DNA of 64,000 bases, taken from positions 62,001 to 126,000 of the forward strand of contig NZ_KB849790.1 of NCBI RefSeq assembly GCF_000369045.1, given 5' to 3'. The translations under genes were made by a program, and so were the position numbers. Shown here piece by piece: positions 44,522 to 54,171 of this stretch. The notes under the pieces are model-generated. The model had not been told where the DNA came from. It searched no databases and worked only from the letters and a program-made list of their open reading frames with translations. The number at the start of each line of letters is the position of its first letter. Within the stretch, counting starts at the first letter, position 1. This DNA is from Acinetobacter pittii ATCC 19004 = CIP 70.29. GTDB taxonomy: Bacteria; Pseudomonadota; Gammaproteobacteria; Pseudomonadales; Moraxellaceae.

Positions 44522-44615
44522 GTGACGATTGGCTAAAAATAGTTCAATCAAGTCATGTAATTCGTTTGATTACATAAAAAAAGCCCAGTCATTTTCTAAA
44601 TTAAGGCGTTTATTT

Positions 44616-45869
44616 ATGCATCGACCATGGCCAATTTACGGACAACAAAAAACATTAATGCTCATCAATATTTTATGTTGTAGTGCATTTTCTACTCAGG
44701 CTTATTCAGCGGATGAAGAATGGAAATTTACATTAAAAAATGCATATATAGACAGAAACTATGACAATCCAGATGTAAAAGACACAGGTAGCTGGTCGCA
44801 ATCAGTTTCTCTATTTTACAACTCAAATATGCATTATACGCCGTTAGAAATTGGTGGAACCCGGATTCAAATTGGCGCAAATGCTTCAGCACAGTATGCG
44901 GTTCGTTTAAGCCAAGATAAACATGTTGCAGATACGGTATTACCTTTTGATAAAGCCACGCAGTCACAAGCACCTGATTATCTAAAATATGGCGCGACCT
45001 TAAAGTTAGGCTATAACAAGACACTACTCAGCATTGGTGAACTATGGCTGGATTTACCCGTAACCACAGTAGATGCAAGTCGGCAACTCCTGACGTCTTA
45101 TTGGGGAGCTAATCTTAAGAGCCAGCTAAACGATAAGCTTTTCGCAGAAATTGGCCGTATTGAAAAAGTATCACCGCGAAATGAAGAAGACTTTCATCGA
45201 TTTTCTTTTACTTCAAAAGGTGTGACTGGTTACTCCGACGGCCTTAACTATATAGATTTTCGCTATCAATTTACGCCTACGCTGAAGGGTGAATATTACT
45301 TTGGAAATATGGAGGATTTATATAACAAACATTATGTCGGCGTTGACCACCTATGGAAAAATTCTAATTTTTCAGTTAATTCAAAATTCAAATATTTCAA
45401 TGCTAAAGATAATGGAAATCTATTTGACATCGACGCACAAAATATAGGGTTACTAGAAACGCTTAAAGTAAAAAATCACAGCTTTGGTGTGGGTTATCAG
45501 CAAATTATTGGTGAGTCTGCTTATCCGTTACCAGATGGTTTCTTGCCTGAAACTTATTTCATTAACTGGAACACGACTGGTTTCTTCAAACAAGATGAAA
45601 AGTCTTATCACTTCATTTATGGCTATGACTTTAAAGATCATGTGCCGGGCCTAAATACCACTTTGAAGTATGTATACGGCGATCACTTCAAAACAGCAGA
45701 TGGCTTAAAAAACAAAGAAAGTGAAGCAAACGTTATTGTCAATTATGCCCTTCAACAGCCTTTTCTCAAAGGTTTAGCTCTTCAGTACATCTTCATCAAT
45801 TACGACGTTAAGCATGGAAATGATTTCTCCGAAAACCGTTTCTTCGTCAATTACAGCAAAAAATTTTAA
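44616..45869 (+). CDS. OprD/BenP-type outer-membrane porin
   Basis: 417 residues from the ATG at 44616, chosen because AAGG precedes it and the signal peptide (LMLINILCCSAFSTQAYSA, cleaved before DEEW) follows directly; the frame is open upstream to 44529 but only from TTG. The mature protein is a beta-barrel with repeated aromatic strands and ends FFVNYSKKF. The OprD family carries aromatic acids and basic amino acids. It is divergent from the iif operon and forms a transcription unit with the MFS gene 16 bases later. Confidence 0.78.
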   Translation: MHRPWPIYGQQKTLMLINILCCSAFSTQAYSADEEWKFTLKNAYIDRNYDNPDVKDTGSWSQSVSLFYNSNMHYTPLEIGGTRIQIGANASAQYAVRLSQDKHVADTVLPFDKATQSQAPDYLKYGATLKLGYNKTLLSIGELWLDLPVTTVDASRQLLTSYWGANLKSQLNDKLFAEIGRIEKVSPRNEEDFHRFSFTSKGVTGYSDGLNYIDFRYQFTPTLKGEYYFGNMEDLYNKHYVGVDHLWKNSNFSVNSKFKYFNAKDNGNLFDIDAQNIGLLETLKVKNHSFGVGYQQIIGESAYPLPDGFLPETYFINWNTTGFFKQDEKSYHFIYGYDFKDHVPGLNTTLKYVYGDHFKTADGLKNKESEANVIVNYALQQPFLKGLALQYIFINYDVKHGNDFSENRFFVNYSKKF

Positions 45870-45885
45870 TGAATAAGGAATACGT

Positions 45886-47229
45886 ATGAAAACGATAGAT
45901 GCAAACACGATTATCAATCGCGAAAAACTGTCTCCATTACAATGGATGGTTTTTATCCTAGGCTTTTTTGTCTTCTTTTGTGACGGCCTAGACACAGGAG
46001 TTATTGGTTTTATCGCCCCCGCATTACTCGATGATTGGGGAATTACCAAGCCTCAACTTGCCCCAGTTTTAAGTGCTGCTTTAGTCGGCATGTCGATTGG
46101 TGCAATTATTTCAGGACCCTTAGCCGATAAGTTTGGCCGTAAAGGCGTTATTGTTTTTACAAGCCTTTTGTTCTCAATATTTACGATTTTGTGTGGCTTT
46201 GCCAATTCAACCCAAGACTTAATGATTTATCGTTTTATTACAGGTATTGGTTTAGGCGCAGCCATGCCAAACATCAGTACGATTGTCTCTGAATATATGC
46301 CTGTAAAACGCAAAGCATTCCTTACAGGTCTTGCTGGCTGTGGGTTTATGCTGGGTATTTCCTGTGGTGGTGTGCTGTCAGCTTATCTATTAGAAAGCTA
46401 TGGCTGGGCTAAGGTTATTATTATTGGCGGAAGTATTCCGCTCATTTTAGTGGTTGCTCTATTGCTTAAATTGCCTGAATCAACTCAATACTTAATTACA
46501 CGTCATCAACAAGACAAAGCTCAACGTATTTTAGAAAATATTCAAGGTCATTCTTTTCAAGAACCTGTAAAACTTGTTTTAACTCAAGCAGAAAATGTCT
46601 CAGATGAAAATCCAGTTAAAGTGGTTCTAGGAAAATATCTATGGGGTTCAAGCATGCTTTGGCTCTGCTGCTTTACTAGTCTATTGGTGTTCTATCTTTT
46701 AACCAGCTGGATGCCAACAATTTTAAAAACAGCAGGTTTCAGTACCCAACAGTTTAGTTTAATTGCCGCGATTTTCCCTTTTGGTGGAGTGATTGGTGCA
46801 ACCATTATGGGATGGTACATGGATAAACTAAACCCAACTACAGTGATTAAATATTCATATCTGATTGCTTTCGCCCTATTTATTGTGGCAGGTCTAGTAA
46901 GCTCAAATATTTTCTTGTTAGGTCTTACTATCTTCTTAATTGGTGCTTTACTCGCTGGTGCACAGTCTTCATTACTGCCGCTTGCAGCTATATTCTATCC
47001 AGCGGTCTGTCGTGCGGTTGGCGTTTCATGGATGCATGGTATTGGTCGTATCGGTGCAATTTTAGGCGCTTTCTTTGGATCGCTCATTTTCACTTTTAAC
47101 CTAAGCTTAAGCGGTATTTTCTTTATTCTAGCAATACCAACCTTCATCTCATTTATTGCACTTAGTCTCAAAGTGATTTATGAGAAATCTAAAAACAAAC
47201 AAGTGTTAAAGCTTGAAGAAAGTCTATAA
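45886..47229 (+). CDS. MFS transporter, aromatic acid:H+ symporter type
   Basis: 447 residues, 12 helices. VFFCDGLDTGVIGFIAPALL in helix 1 has the Asp pair that marks aromatic acid symporters such as BenK and PcaK. GPLADKFGRKG is the loop 2-3 motif. YRFITGIGLGAAMPN follows. By position it may import anthranilate or another aromatic acid. It follows the OprD porin, giving an outer- and inner-membrane uptake pair. Confidence 0.85.
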   Translation: MKTIDANTIINREKLSPLQWMVFILGFFVFFCDGLDTGVIGFIAPALLDDWGITKPQLAPVLSAALVGMSIGAIISGPLADKFGRKGVIVFTSLLFSIFTILCGFANSTQDLMIYRFITGIGLGAAMPNISTIVSEYMPVKRKAFLTGLAGCGFMLGISCGGVLSAYLLESYGWAKVIIIGGSIPLILVVALLLKLPESTQYLITRHQQDKAQRILENIQGHSFQEPVKLVLTQAENVSDENPVKVVLGKYLWGSSMLWLCCFTSLLVFYLLTSWMPTILKTAGFSTQQFSLIAAIFPFGGVIGATIMGWYMDKLNPTTVIKYSYLIAFALFIVAGLVSSNIFLLGLTIFLIGALLAGAQSSLLPLAAIFYPAVCRAVGVSWMHGIGRIGAILGAFFGSLIFTFNLSLSGIFFILAIPTFISFIALSLKVIYEKSKNKQVLKLEESL

Positions 47230-47248
47230 ATATTAATCTATAAATAAA

Positions 47249-47276
47249 AAACTGATTTAGTTGCCTAAATCAGTTT
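47249..47276. terminator. Bidirectional terminator between MFS and AraC genes
   Basis: Stem AAACTGATTTAG / CTAAATCAGTTT, 12 bp with a 4-base loop, between convergent genes. Confidence 0.85.
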
Positions 47277-47296
47277 CTTATTTCGAAAGTTAAATA

Positions 47297-48283
47297 TCAG
47301 AAAATTTTACCTTTGGTCTCACTTGGATTTTCACCAAATTCTTCACGATATTCTTGAGAAAAACGACTTAAATGGTTAAAGCCCCAGTCATAGGCAAGCT
47401 TTGAAATAGAAACCTTTCTATCTGCTCCTGTAGTGCTCAAAATCTTATAAATTTGTTGAAGACGATATTTTTTCAAATATGACATTGGACTGGTACCGTA
47501 GTACTGTTGAAATTCGTCATACAATTTTGATTTTGAAACCCCAGCCAGACGCTGCAAGTCTTCTGCACAGATTTCTTCATGAGCATGTTCAATAATAAAA
47601 TTACGAACCTTACGGATATAAGCTGGCTCATCTTGATGTGAGAGTGACTTTAAGGCTTCAGAGTAGTTGTTTTCTTGAGATAATAGTAAGGCTTTAATTA
47701 CAAAATTTTCATAGTCTTCAGATAACATCTGCAAACCATAAAAATTACTATATTGCGATTTTAGCTGTAAAAAATTCTGAATATTCTTCCACCATGCACC
47801 AATCAGTTGCTCCGAGTCCAGATGCATTTCAGGGTTAAAAATGATAGGCGTTTCTATAGGTTTATTCAGTAGATCGGCAAGAACAATCTGCATACTTCGT
47901 TCAGGAATAACCACCTGAAATTTTCTGCAATCTTTATCAATAATCAAATCTTGTTGATCATTATTTGAAACAATTAGGCCTCTGTTTTCATCAGATTGAT
48001 AATGTGCACCACGAATGTTGAGAGCTTGTCGCCCCTGTATAGGTAAACTAATGCTATAAGCTTTTAAATTTGAGATGTTAATGGCAACGTTTGCACCATA
48101 ACTGATTGTGCCGATTGCCATTTTTTTATTGGGCAAACGCATTCCGTCATAGTGAAAATCGAGAGTATCTTTGTAAATTGTATCTAGACGGTGTTCCCCA
48201 CAAATTGTGGACATCAAATTCTGCGCAAATTCAGCTTTGCGTGAATAATGATTGAGTTCCATCTGTTGGCTGAGTGATATCAT
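47297..48283 (-). CDS. AraC/XylS-family regulator
   Basis: 328 residues. Sensor domain at about 30-200; DNA-binding helices at about 225-325 with LAGVSKSKLYDEFQQYYGTS and KLAYDWGFNHLSRFSQEYRE. It is similar in layout to the regulator at 38286, including the recognition helix, so both may bind related sites. Convergent with the MFS gene and the second candidate activator of the paired half-sites. Confidence 0.83.
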   Translation of the reverse strand: MISLSQQMELNHYSRKAEFAQNLMSTICGEHRLDTIYKDTLDFHYDGMRLPNKKMAIGTISYGANVAINISNLKAYSISLPIQGRQALNIRGAHYQSDENRGLIVSNNDQQDLIIDKDCRKFQVVIPERSMQIVLADLLNKPIETPIIFNPEMHLDSEQLIGAWWKNIQNFLQLKSQYSNFYGLQMLSEDYENFVIKALLLSQENNYSEALKSLSHQDEPAYIRKVRNFIIEHAHEEICAEDLQRLAGVSKSKLYDEFQQYYGTSPMSYLKKYRLQQIYKILSTTGADRKVSISKLAYDWGFNHLSRFSQEYREEFGENPSETKGKIF

Positions 48284-48607
48284 ATCCTTTTCACCTAGCT
48301 AAATAACTTATTGCTAAAAAAGCAACTTGTATGCCAATTAATATCCTTTAATTGACGAGTTTTCCTGAAAAGTATCGAATCAAGAAAGAGAGTAAAGATT
48401 ACTTTCTCATACTCTATTAAATTTTAAAAATGGAAATAAGTTAAATACCTTAAAAGTATAATTTCATACCTTAACAAACTTATTTTATTAGATTTTTATC
48501 AAAAATATCTTAGGGATAAATCATAATCTTGAACAGTAGACTATGATAAATTTTAACGAATAAAAAAACCGCCTATTTAAAATAAGCGGCTTTGTAAAAT
48601 ACTTAAC
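48284..48607. other. Intergenic between AraC regulator and bdhA
   Basis: AT-rich, no gene seen. A GTATAATTTCATAC palindrome near 48456-48469 and the bdhA terminator at 48567-48591 are the only structures. Confidence 0.35.
48567..48591 (-). terminator. Terminator after bdhA
   Basis: Stem CCGCCTATTT / AAATAAGCGG (one G-U pair), followed on the minus strand by a run of seven T. Confidence 0.8.
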
Positions 48608-49393
48608 TTATTGGGCGGTATAACCACCATCCATAACCACAGCTTGACCTGTTACTCCACCCGCTTTACTACTTGCAAGGAAAATTGCATAGTCAGCAAT
48701 TTCTTCAACAGATAACAAACGTTTTTGAGGAACCATTGCCAAAATCACATCTTCAAGTGCGCTATCTAAACTTACATTACGGGTTTTAGCCAAATCTGCA
48801 ATTTGCCCACGAACCAATGGTGTATCTACATAACCCGGGCATAGAGCATTTACCGTAATACCGTCACGTGCACATTCTAATGCTGCAACTTTTGTTAGGC
48901 CAATTACGCCATGTTTAGCGCTGTTATAACCTGCCTTTCCAGCGAATCCAATCAAGCCATTAATTGAGGCCATATTAATAATACGACCATATTTTTGAGC
49001 TTTCATGATTGGAAAAACATGTTTAATACCAATAAACGCCCCAGTTAACATGACTTGAACTAGCTTTTGAAAAACTGCCGTTGGAAACTCTTCAATAGAT
49101 GAAACGTGTTGGAAACCAGCATTATTAATTAAGATATCAACCGTACCAAAGGTCTTTTGAGTCAGCTCAATTGCTTGTTTATAAGCATCTTCATCAGTTA
49201 CATCACATGGTGCCGATAATGCATCAAAACCTTGTTCTTTAAGTGAGTTCGCCGTTTCTTGACACTTTTCAGCATTCATATCAGAAATGACAACTTTGGC
49301 ACCTTCTTGAGCAAATTTCTTAGCAATCTCTAGACCGATACCACTTGCAGAACCTGTAATAAAAGCGACCTTACCGTCTAAAAGTTTTGTCAT
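48608..49393 (-). CDS. bdhA: 3-hydroxybutyrate dehydrogenase
   Basis: 261 residues, SDR fold, catalysing D-3-hydroxybutyrate to acetoacetate with NAD+. AFITGSASGIGLEIAKKFAQ is the cofactor loop, INNAGFQHVSSIEEFP and YNSAKHGVIGLTKVAAL carry the active site, and LCPGYVDTPLVRGQI is diagnostic of this subfamily. It follows the permease gene by 33 bases. Confidence 0.9.
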   Translation of the reverse strand: MTKLLDGKVAFITGSASGIGLEIAKKFAQEGAKVVISDMNAEKCQETANSLKEQGFDALSAPCDVTDEDAYKQAIELTQKTFGTVDILINNAGFQHVSSIEEFPTAVFQKLVQVMLTGAFIGIKHVFPIMKAQKYGRIINMASINGLIGFAGKAGYNSAKHGVIGLTKVAALECARDGITVNALCPGYVDTPLVRGQIADLAKTRNVSLDSALEDVILAMVPQKRLLSVEEIADYAIFLASSKAGGVTGQAVVMDGGYTAQ

Positions 49394-49426
49394 TTATTTA
49401 CTCCTTAATACTTATAACGTGCTGAT

Positions 49427-50848
49427 TTAAACAATACCCGTTACGGTAAAGACCGTAATGACCACAAATACCGCTAACGTTTTAATTACCGTGACTGCAA
49501 AAATATCTTTATACGATTGTTTATGGGTTAAACCTGTAACAGCAAGTAAAGTAATAACAGCACCATTATGCGGAAGTGTATCCATACCACCCGATGCCAT
49601 CGCAACCACACGGTGCATGACTTCTGGTGGAATACCCGCAGCTAAAATCGCGGCGTTATATTGTTCAGCCATCGCACTTAAAGCTATACTCATACCACCA
49701 GAAGCCGAACCGGTAATACCTGCTAAAACGGTTGTGGTCACAGCCCCATTGACTAATGGATTTGTGAAGGTACTACTCATTGCATGGCTAATCAGAGCAA
49801 AGCCCGGTAATGACGCAATAATTGCACCGAAACCATACTCAGAAGCCGTATTCATCACTGCTAAAAGTGAGCCGCCAATACTGGCATTAATGCCCTCTTT
49901 GAAGTTCGTCACTACACGTTGATAATCAAATAAAATTGCAGAAATAATCCCGACAATCAGCGCAAGACCTACCGCCCAGATCGCACCGGTTTTTGCAACA
50001 TCTACGGTGTAATCCGCTAGACCAACTGAGGCAAAATCAAAACCATTTGGATACCACTCTTTGATTGCTTTAGACAAATATTTGTTCATTACAGCAACAA
50101 GAATAAGAGGTACAAATGCTAAGAACTGACGTGCCGTACTTCCATTATTTTGCAAGTTCATATCGGCTTCAATTTCTTGAGACGGCGTATGGTCTACACC
50201 AAAACCAGAATACCCTTCGCCTGCTTTTGCAGCAGCTCGGCGACGCCATTCTAAGTAAGCCAAACCCATGCATAGAACAAAGATAGCACCGATAATTCCT
50301 AGAAATGGTGCAGCATAAATATTGGTGCCAAAGAATGTAGTTGGAATTACGTTTTGAATTTGTGGCGTACCTGGTAATGCATCCATGGTAAATGTAAATG
50401 CACCGAGCGCGATGGTTCCCGGAATTAAACGTTTTGGAATATTCGCTTGTCTAAAAAGCTGGTTTGCAAAAGGATAAATGGCAAATACAGCAACAAATAA
50501 ACTTACACCGCTATATGTTAAAATTGCACCTAACAATACAACGGTTAAAATTGCTTTTTTTGCTCCAATCCATCTCACAATAGTTCGTGCAATAGACTCA
50601 GCAATTCCTGACATCTCAACGACTTTACCGAAAATTGCCCCGAGTAAAAATACAAGAAAGTAATCTTTAATAAAGTTCACCATTTTGGGCATAAATACAC
50701 CCGAATAAAACGGTAAGACATTGGCAGGGTTAATGAGAAGAACAGCAAGTAAGGCACAAATTGGTGCCATTAGAATGACAGAAAAGCCCTTGTAAGCTGT
50801 ATACATTAACAGCCCAAGTGAAAGTAGAATTACAAATAATTCCCACAT
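49427..50848 (-). CDS. GntP-family permease, probably for 3-hydroxybutyrate
   Basis: 473 residues with about 12-13 membrane helices. FLVFLLGAIFGKVVEMSGIA and GTIALGAFTFTMDALPGTPQ are conserved in GntP/hydroxybutyrate permeases, and GITGSASGGMSIALSAM and AMASGGMDTLPHNGAVITL recur near the C-terminus. Its close coupling to bdhA supports 3-hydroxybutyrate as substrate; gluconate or citrate are alternatives. Confidence 0.82.
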   Translation of the reverse strand: MWELFVILLSLGLLMYTAYKGFSVILMAPICALLAVLLINPANVLPFYSGVFMPKMVNFIKDYFLVFLLGAIFGKVVEMSGIAESIARTIVRWIGAKKAILTVVLLGAILTYSGVSLFVAVFAIYPFANQLFRQANIPKRLIPGTIALGAFTFTMDALPGTPQIQNVIPTTFFGTNIYAAPFLGIIGAIFVLCMGLAYLEWRRRAAAKAGEGYSGFGVDHTPSQEIEADMNLQNNGSTARQFLAFVPLILVAVMNKYLSKAIKEWYPNGFDFASVGLADYTVDVAKTGAIWAVGLALIVGIISAILFDYQRVVTNFKEGINASIGGSLLAVMNTASEYGFGAIIASLPGFALISHAMSSTFTNPLVNGAVTTTVLAGITGSASGGMSIALSAMAEQYNAAILAAGIPPEVMHRVVAMASGGMDTLPHNGAVITLLAVTGLTHKQSYKDIFAVTVIKTLAVFVVITVFTVTGIV

Positions 50849-51458
50849 ATATTCCTTCTCCCTAAAGAATAGATATTAGGTTCAATAAAATTACCAAAAG
50901 ATATTTAGGTTATCCCAAACCTATAATGATAAAAATCACAATATCCATGTGTGGTAATAGGTAAATGAGCTTAAAAATAAAATATCACTAAAATATTTAA
51001 AAACAATGCAATTTATTTAAATTTTAAAATACCAATAAAATACAATAACTTACTTTATTTAGGTGGTAAAATACCATCATTTAAAAGCCTTTATTTTTTA
51101 ATAAAACTTATTAATTCTTGAGTAAATTAAATTAATATCTCTATATTATTTAATAAAGACAATTAAATAATATATTTTTTAAATTAATTTGATAAATATA
51201 ATTCATCTTATTCTTTTGAAATATTGCGCAGATAATTTTTTATCTTTATTTGAATAAAGCAATTTGAAGCTTAATCATCAAAAGATTAGAACAGGAATAT
51301 AGAGTCGTGTTTTTAATATTCTCATCTTTACTCGAAAACGGCGCTTGTTTATTAAAGATAACTTCTACTTCTGTCACTAGAGTTAGACAATGTAATGAAT
51401 ACTATTACATGTCTACTGATAGAATTTATAATTTAGACTTTTCACTAGTATATAAGTT
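50849..51458. other. Long AT-rich intergenic region
   Basis: No gene is supported. It contains the palindrome at 50906-50923, TGGTAAAATACCA at 51064-51076 and an inverted repeat TGTAATG...TATTACA near 51391. The left part probably holds the permease promoter; the right part is promoter or leader of the lipoprotein gene. Confidence 0.4.
50906..50923. promoter_or_regulatory. Palindromic candidate LysR-type operator
   Basis: TAGGTT-ATCCCA-AACCTA, perfect 6-bp arms, 58 bases upstream of the permease start. The T-N11-A-like symmetry suits a LysR-family regulator, of which three are encoded nearby. Confidence 0.4.
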
Positions 51459-51887
51459 ATGAATAAAAGAAATATTTTGTTCACTCTTCAAACTGGATTG
51501 ATCATCCTACTTAATGGATGTACCGATACTTCTCTGGCTCAAAATAAGGTTATTGTTCCAAAAATTGGTTACTCTGGTAATGCTGATAATGAAAGCTATA
51601 GTGAGGCACAAATCAAGATTGAAGGCTCTTGTGTTTATTTAATGAATACAAATGATCGAGTGATTCCTATTTTTGCAACTAAAGATGCTCATTGGAATAG
51701 CAATAAGTATCTTTTAATTGTTGACTCAAAAGAATATAAAGATGGTGACACGATTGCTTATGGCAGCGGAGAAGCTTATCCCGTTAATTTGAACAACTAC
51801 AAATGGATAATTAAACCTGATACTACATGTGATTTAAGTAAAGGCGTTATTATCAATCAATTTATAGAACCTCTTACTAAAAACTAA
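51459..51887 (+). CDS. Putative lipoprotein (142 aa)
   Basis: Signal peptide with lipobox LLNGC at residues 17-21, then a mature region of about 120 residues with two further Cys (GSCVYLMNT and DTTCDLSKG). Beta-rich and without a family I recognise. It is followed 16 bases later by a second lipoprotein gene with related wording (GCIRLGDEKGP resembles GSCVYLMNTND), so the two may be paralogues. Confidence 0.6.
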   Translation: MNKRNILFTLQTGLIILLNGCTDTSLAQNKVIVPKIGYSGNADNESYSEAQIKIEGSCVYLMNTNDRVIPIFATKDAHWNSNKYLLIVDSKEYKDGDTIAYGSGEAYPVNLNNYKWIIKPDTTCDLSKGVIINQFIEPLTKN

Positions 51888-51903
51888 AGAAAAAAGCCCC
51901 TAT

Positions 51904-52179
51904 ATGAAAATTCAAATCTTAGCCTCTTTAACTGCTTTTAGCCTAACATCTTGCATGGTAAAGCCTACTATAACTAACCATGAAGAGGTTTCTATTCAAC
52001 CGATACTTATTACAAGCAATACGAAAAGTAATATTTCAATGATGGCTTCAGCACATGGAAAGCTTATAGCAGATAAAAATGGATGTATCAGACTGGGCGA
52101 TGAAAAAGGTCCGTTGATTATTTGGCCTTATGGCAGCAAATTTATAAAGTGGTATCTATATTTCTTTAACACATTTTAG
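51904..52179 (+). pseudogene. Truncated lipoprotein paralogue (91 aa)
   Basis: Lipobox LTSC near residue 17 and a middle GKLIADKNGCIRLGDEKGPL, then IIWPYGSKF. Up to there it parallels the upstream lipoprotein and related Acinetobacter proteins, but it then ends abruptly in KWYLYFFNTF. The last 24 bases overlap the convergent gene at 52156-52557. The C-terminal half seems lost by a deletion, although a short functional protein cannot be excluded. Confidence 0.45.
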
Positions 52180-52557
52180 TGAAGCTGCCTTTAAGTCGTT
52201 ATCAGCTTTATAAATCATATTTGAAGTAGAGGCACTTAAAATTGTTCTAGCTTCGAGTATATCTTTGTTAAGAAACTTAACTTCTAAAACCATACCATTT
52301 TGAAGATAAATTATATTATTAAAATACTTAACTTTATTGAATACTACATGTCCACTAGTATCGTCGCAAAGTATTCCATTACCATCTGCGTCAAGTTTTA
52401 TGGTTGATATGCTTGGGCCGATTGAAATCGTCCATACCCCTGACACTAAAGGTATAGAAGGCTGTATTTCGCTAAATTTATTATTAGTCATTTGGGTAGT
52501 TGGGCTTACACATCCACTTAATGAAAAAATTAAGCTTAATGAAATTATCTTTTTCAT
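52156..52557 (-). CDS. Putative lipoprotein (133 aa)
   Basis: Signal MKKIISLSLIFSLSGC gives a lipobox LSGC at residue 16. The mature part is beta-rich (GVWTISIGPSISTIKLDADG) and carries Cys at CDD and at LKCV near the end. It is similar to small Acinetobacter lipoproteins of unknown function. RBS region AAGGAG precedes the start. Convergent with the truncated lipoprotein gene, overlapping it by 24 bases. Confidence 0.6.
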   Translation of the reverse strand: MKKIISLSLIFSLSGCVSPTTQMTNNKFSEIQPSIPLVSGVWTISIGPSISTIKLDADGNGILCDDTSGHVVFNKVKYFNNIIYLQNGMVLEVKFLNKDILEARTILSASTSNMIYKADNDLKAASLKCVKEI

Positions 52558-52613
52558 GAAATTACTCCTTTTAATTATGACTAAAACTTAACAGTTCAGA
52601 AAATAAAAAACTA

Positions 52614-52868
52614 TCAGTTCATATAGCGCCCTACCCCATACACACTAGACCTGATTGAACCAATATGAGATGTTTGATATGCATCAATACCTACAATAGA
52701 GACCACAAAAGATTTCACGACCCTCATAGTGATTTTCTTTACCTTATCTTCTACTTATTTAGCCACACCAAGACTAGAACTAATCGGCTTATCCTTTTCA
52801 AGCCCATATACATCTCTGCAAACTTTAATATTTAATTGATATCCATATTCCGGAAACAAAACTAAAAA
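52614..52868 (-). pseudogene. Gene debris, one frame broken by a stop
   Basis: In one minus-strand frame there are two open pieces separated by a single TAA at 52755-52757. The first reads PEYGYQLNIKVCRDVYGLEK and ends LGVAK; the second starts near VEDKVKKITM and ends YMN. The first piece overlaps the end of the 155-aa gene in another frame. It looks like the C-terminal remnant of a lost protein. I do not recognise the family. Confidence 0.3.
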
Positions 52869-53292
52869 TTAGATAAATAAATGCAGCAATAATTATGGAA
52901 AAAAGGACTATGATGACTCCGTTAGTGATATGGTCTCCATTGGTACCATTCTCAGTGTTTTCCTTGGGATTAATTATCATTGGGGTATTTAAAGATTTTT
53001 TTGCCTCATAGAATCCCCAGCCTATACCCAGCAAAACAATTAGTACCACAAAACCAACTCCAATATCATAAATAACTTCCTCAGCAGCATATTTATCATT
53101 TGAAGCTGAAACACACTTTTCAAAGTATTTTTTTTCAATTTCAGACAGTGTGGAGATTGATTTTTGATCTTTAAACATATCTTTAAAACGGATATTGCAT
53201 GTCTCAATAAATTCTTCTTTATCGTCAGTTCCATCTCCCTCGTAATTACTTGGACGTGAAATATATATTGAACTATGTGTAGTTGTAGCCAT
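52825..53292 (-). CDS. Two-helix membrane protein of unknown function (155 aa)
   Basis: A soluble N-terminal half with many acidic residues, then two membrane helices (about 76-93, VGFVVLIVLLGIGWGFYEA, and about 126-148, VIIVLFSIIIAAFIYLIF), joined by a polar loop with Asn-rich sequence. No signal peptide. I do not recognise the family. Its small size and its place in a patch of small lipoproteins and gene scraps suggest accessory cargo. Confidence 0.5.
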   Translation of the reverse strand: MATTTHSSIYISRPSNYEGDGTDDKEEFIETCNIRFKDMFKDQKSISTLSEIEKKYFEKCVSASNDKYAAEEVIYDIGVGFVVLIVLLGIGWGFYEAKKSLNTPMIINPKENTENGTNGDHITNGVIIVLFSIIIAAFIYLIFSFVSGIWISIKY

Positions 53293-53667
53293 CTAATTAC
53301 AGTAATTTATATACAAAATGATAGTTTAATTGATAGTAAAAAATATTCAATTTAGGCCTTACTCAAATGAATCAAAAACCAATGACAATGACATGTTCAA
53401 ACCTTTCATATGATTTTTATAAAGCCTTATCTCAAAATAGTAAAAATTAATATATTCTTTTGGATACTTACTAACTAAATTATAAAAGTGCCGTTCACTC
53501 ATTAAGGATGCGCATTTAATTTTTTGACGTCTAATTTTTAGCTTTATTCATCTTTTTATCTTTATGGGGGTGGACAAATTTATACTCTTTATTTTTAAAA
53601 ATAGCATTTATTTAATTTAAATTATTCAATAGAATAACAATATAAAATCTTGATAAGAAAACAAAAT
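53293..53667. other. Intergenic stretch with gene remnants
   Basis: Apart from the short ORF at 53359-53502 nothing is supported. On the minus strand a second frame reads KFVHPHKDKKMNKAKN before a stop near 53530, then the first frame takes over, suggesting a decayed gene. Confidence 0.3.
53359..53502 (-). pseudogene. Short ORF, likely remnant (47 aa)
   Basis: Starts MSERHFYNLVSKYPKEYINF and ends LVFDSFE. No ribosome site precedes the Met, and the same frame stays open upstream to a TGA near 53545, so it may be the C-terminal end of a broken gene. The amino-acid wording is protein-like. Confidence 0.3.
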
Positions 53668-54057
53668 ATGATATGGATTAAATTTATAATATACCCTTTG
53701 GGGATGTTTGTACTGTGGCAAATTATTTTCATAATTACGCAACTCTCTTTAACATACCTAAATACGCCACAAGTCATTGTAGCTATACTTTCATTGATCA
53801 TAAATTGCGGTATGCAAATTTTGATTGGTTATAAAATCCCTCAATTAGCACCAAAATATAAATTTGTAGCGAGTGCTACATACATTATTCTCTTCACCTT
53901 TTTGTTAGCAATCTATTCAACAACTATTTTATTAGAAGGCTTAAAAGTTGCTCCTCAAGCAATTTGGCTAGGTTATTTGTTTTTCCATGTAGTTGGAATG
54001 GCTCTATACTTTGCTAATAACACAGATGAGTTTTGTTGGGAAAATTTACTGAAGTAG
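53668..54057 (+). CDS. Small integral membrane protein (129 aa)
   Basis: Started at the ATG at 53668; the longer version begins with TTG. There are four predicted helices (IIYPLGMFVLWQIIFIITQL, VIVAILSLIINCGMQILIGY, ATYIILFTFLLAIYSTTILL, AIWLGYLFFHVVGMALYFA), so the whole product is in the inner membrane. Ends NNTDEFCWENLLK. No known family is recognised. Confidence 0.55.
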   Translation: MIWIKFIIYPLGMFVLWQIIFIITQLSLTYLNTPQVIVAILSLIINCGMQILIGYKIPQLAPKYKFVASATYIILFTFLLAIYSTTILLEGLKVAPQAIWLGYLFFHVVGMALYFANNTDEFCWENLLK

Positions 54058-54171
54058 CTCAGCCTATTGTCCCCTGCTTTATTTTTATTTTTTTGTCAAA
54101 AAAACATCATATTAGACAAATTTTCGTATAAATTACCCTTCTAGATGAGTTGGGCAATCTAAAGGATAGAA

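Noticed and set aside
44529..45869. TTG start for the OprD porin
   Set aside because: It would place about 30 charged residues before the signal peptide; the ATG at 44616 is more plausible.
49458..49922. 154-residue plus-strand ORF over the permease gene
   Set aside because: It is the antisense of a membrane protein with Ala/Val-rich codons and has no start context.
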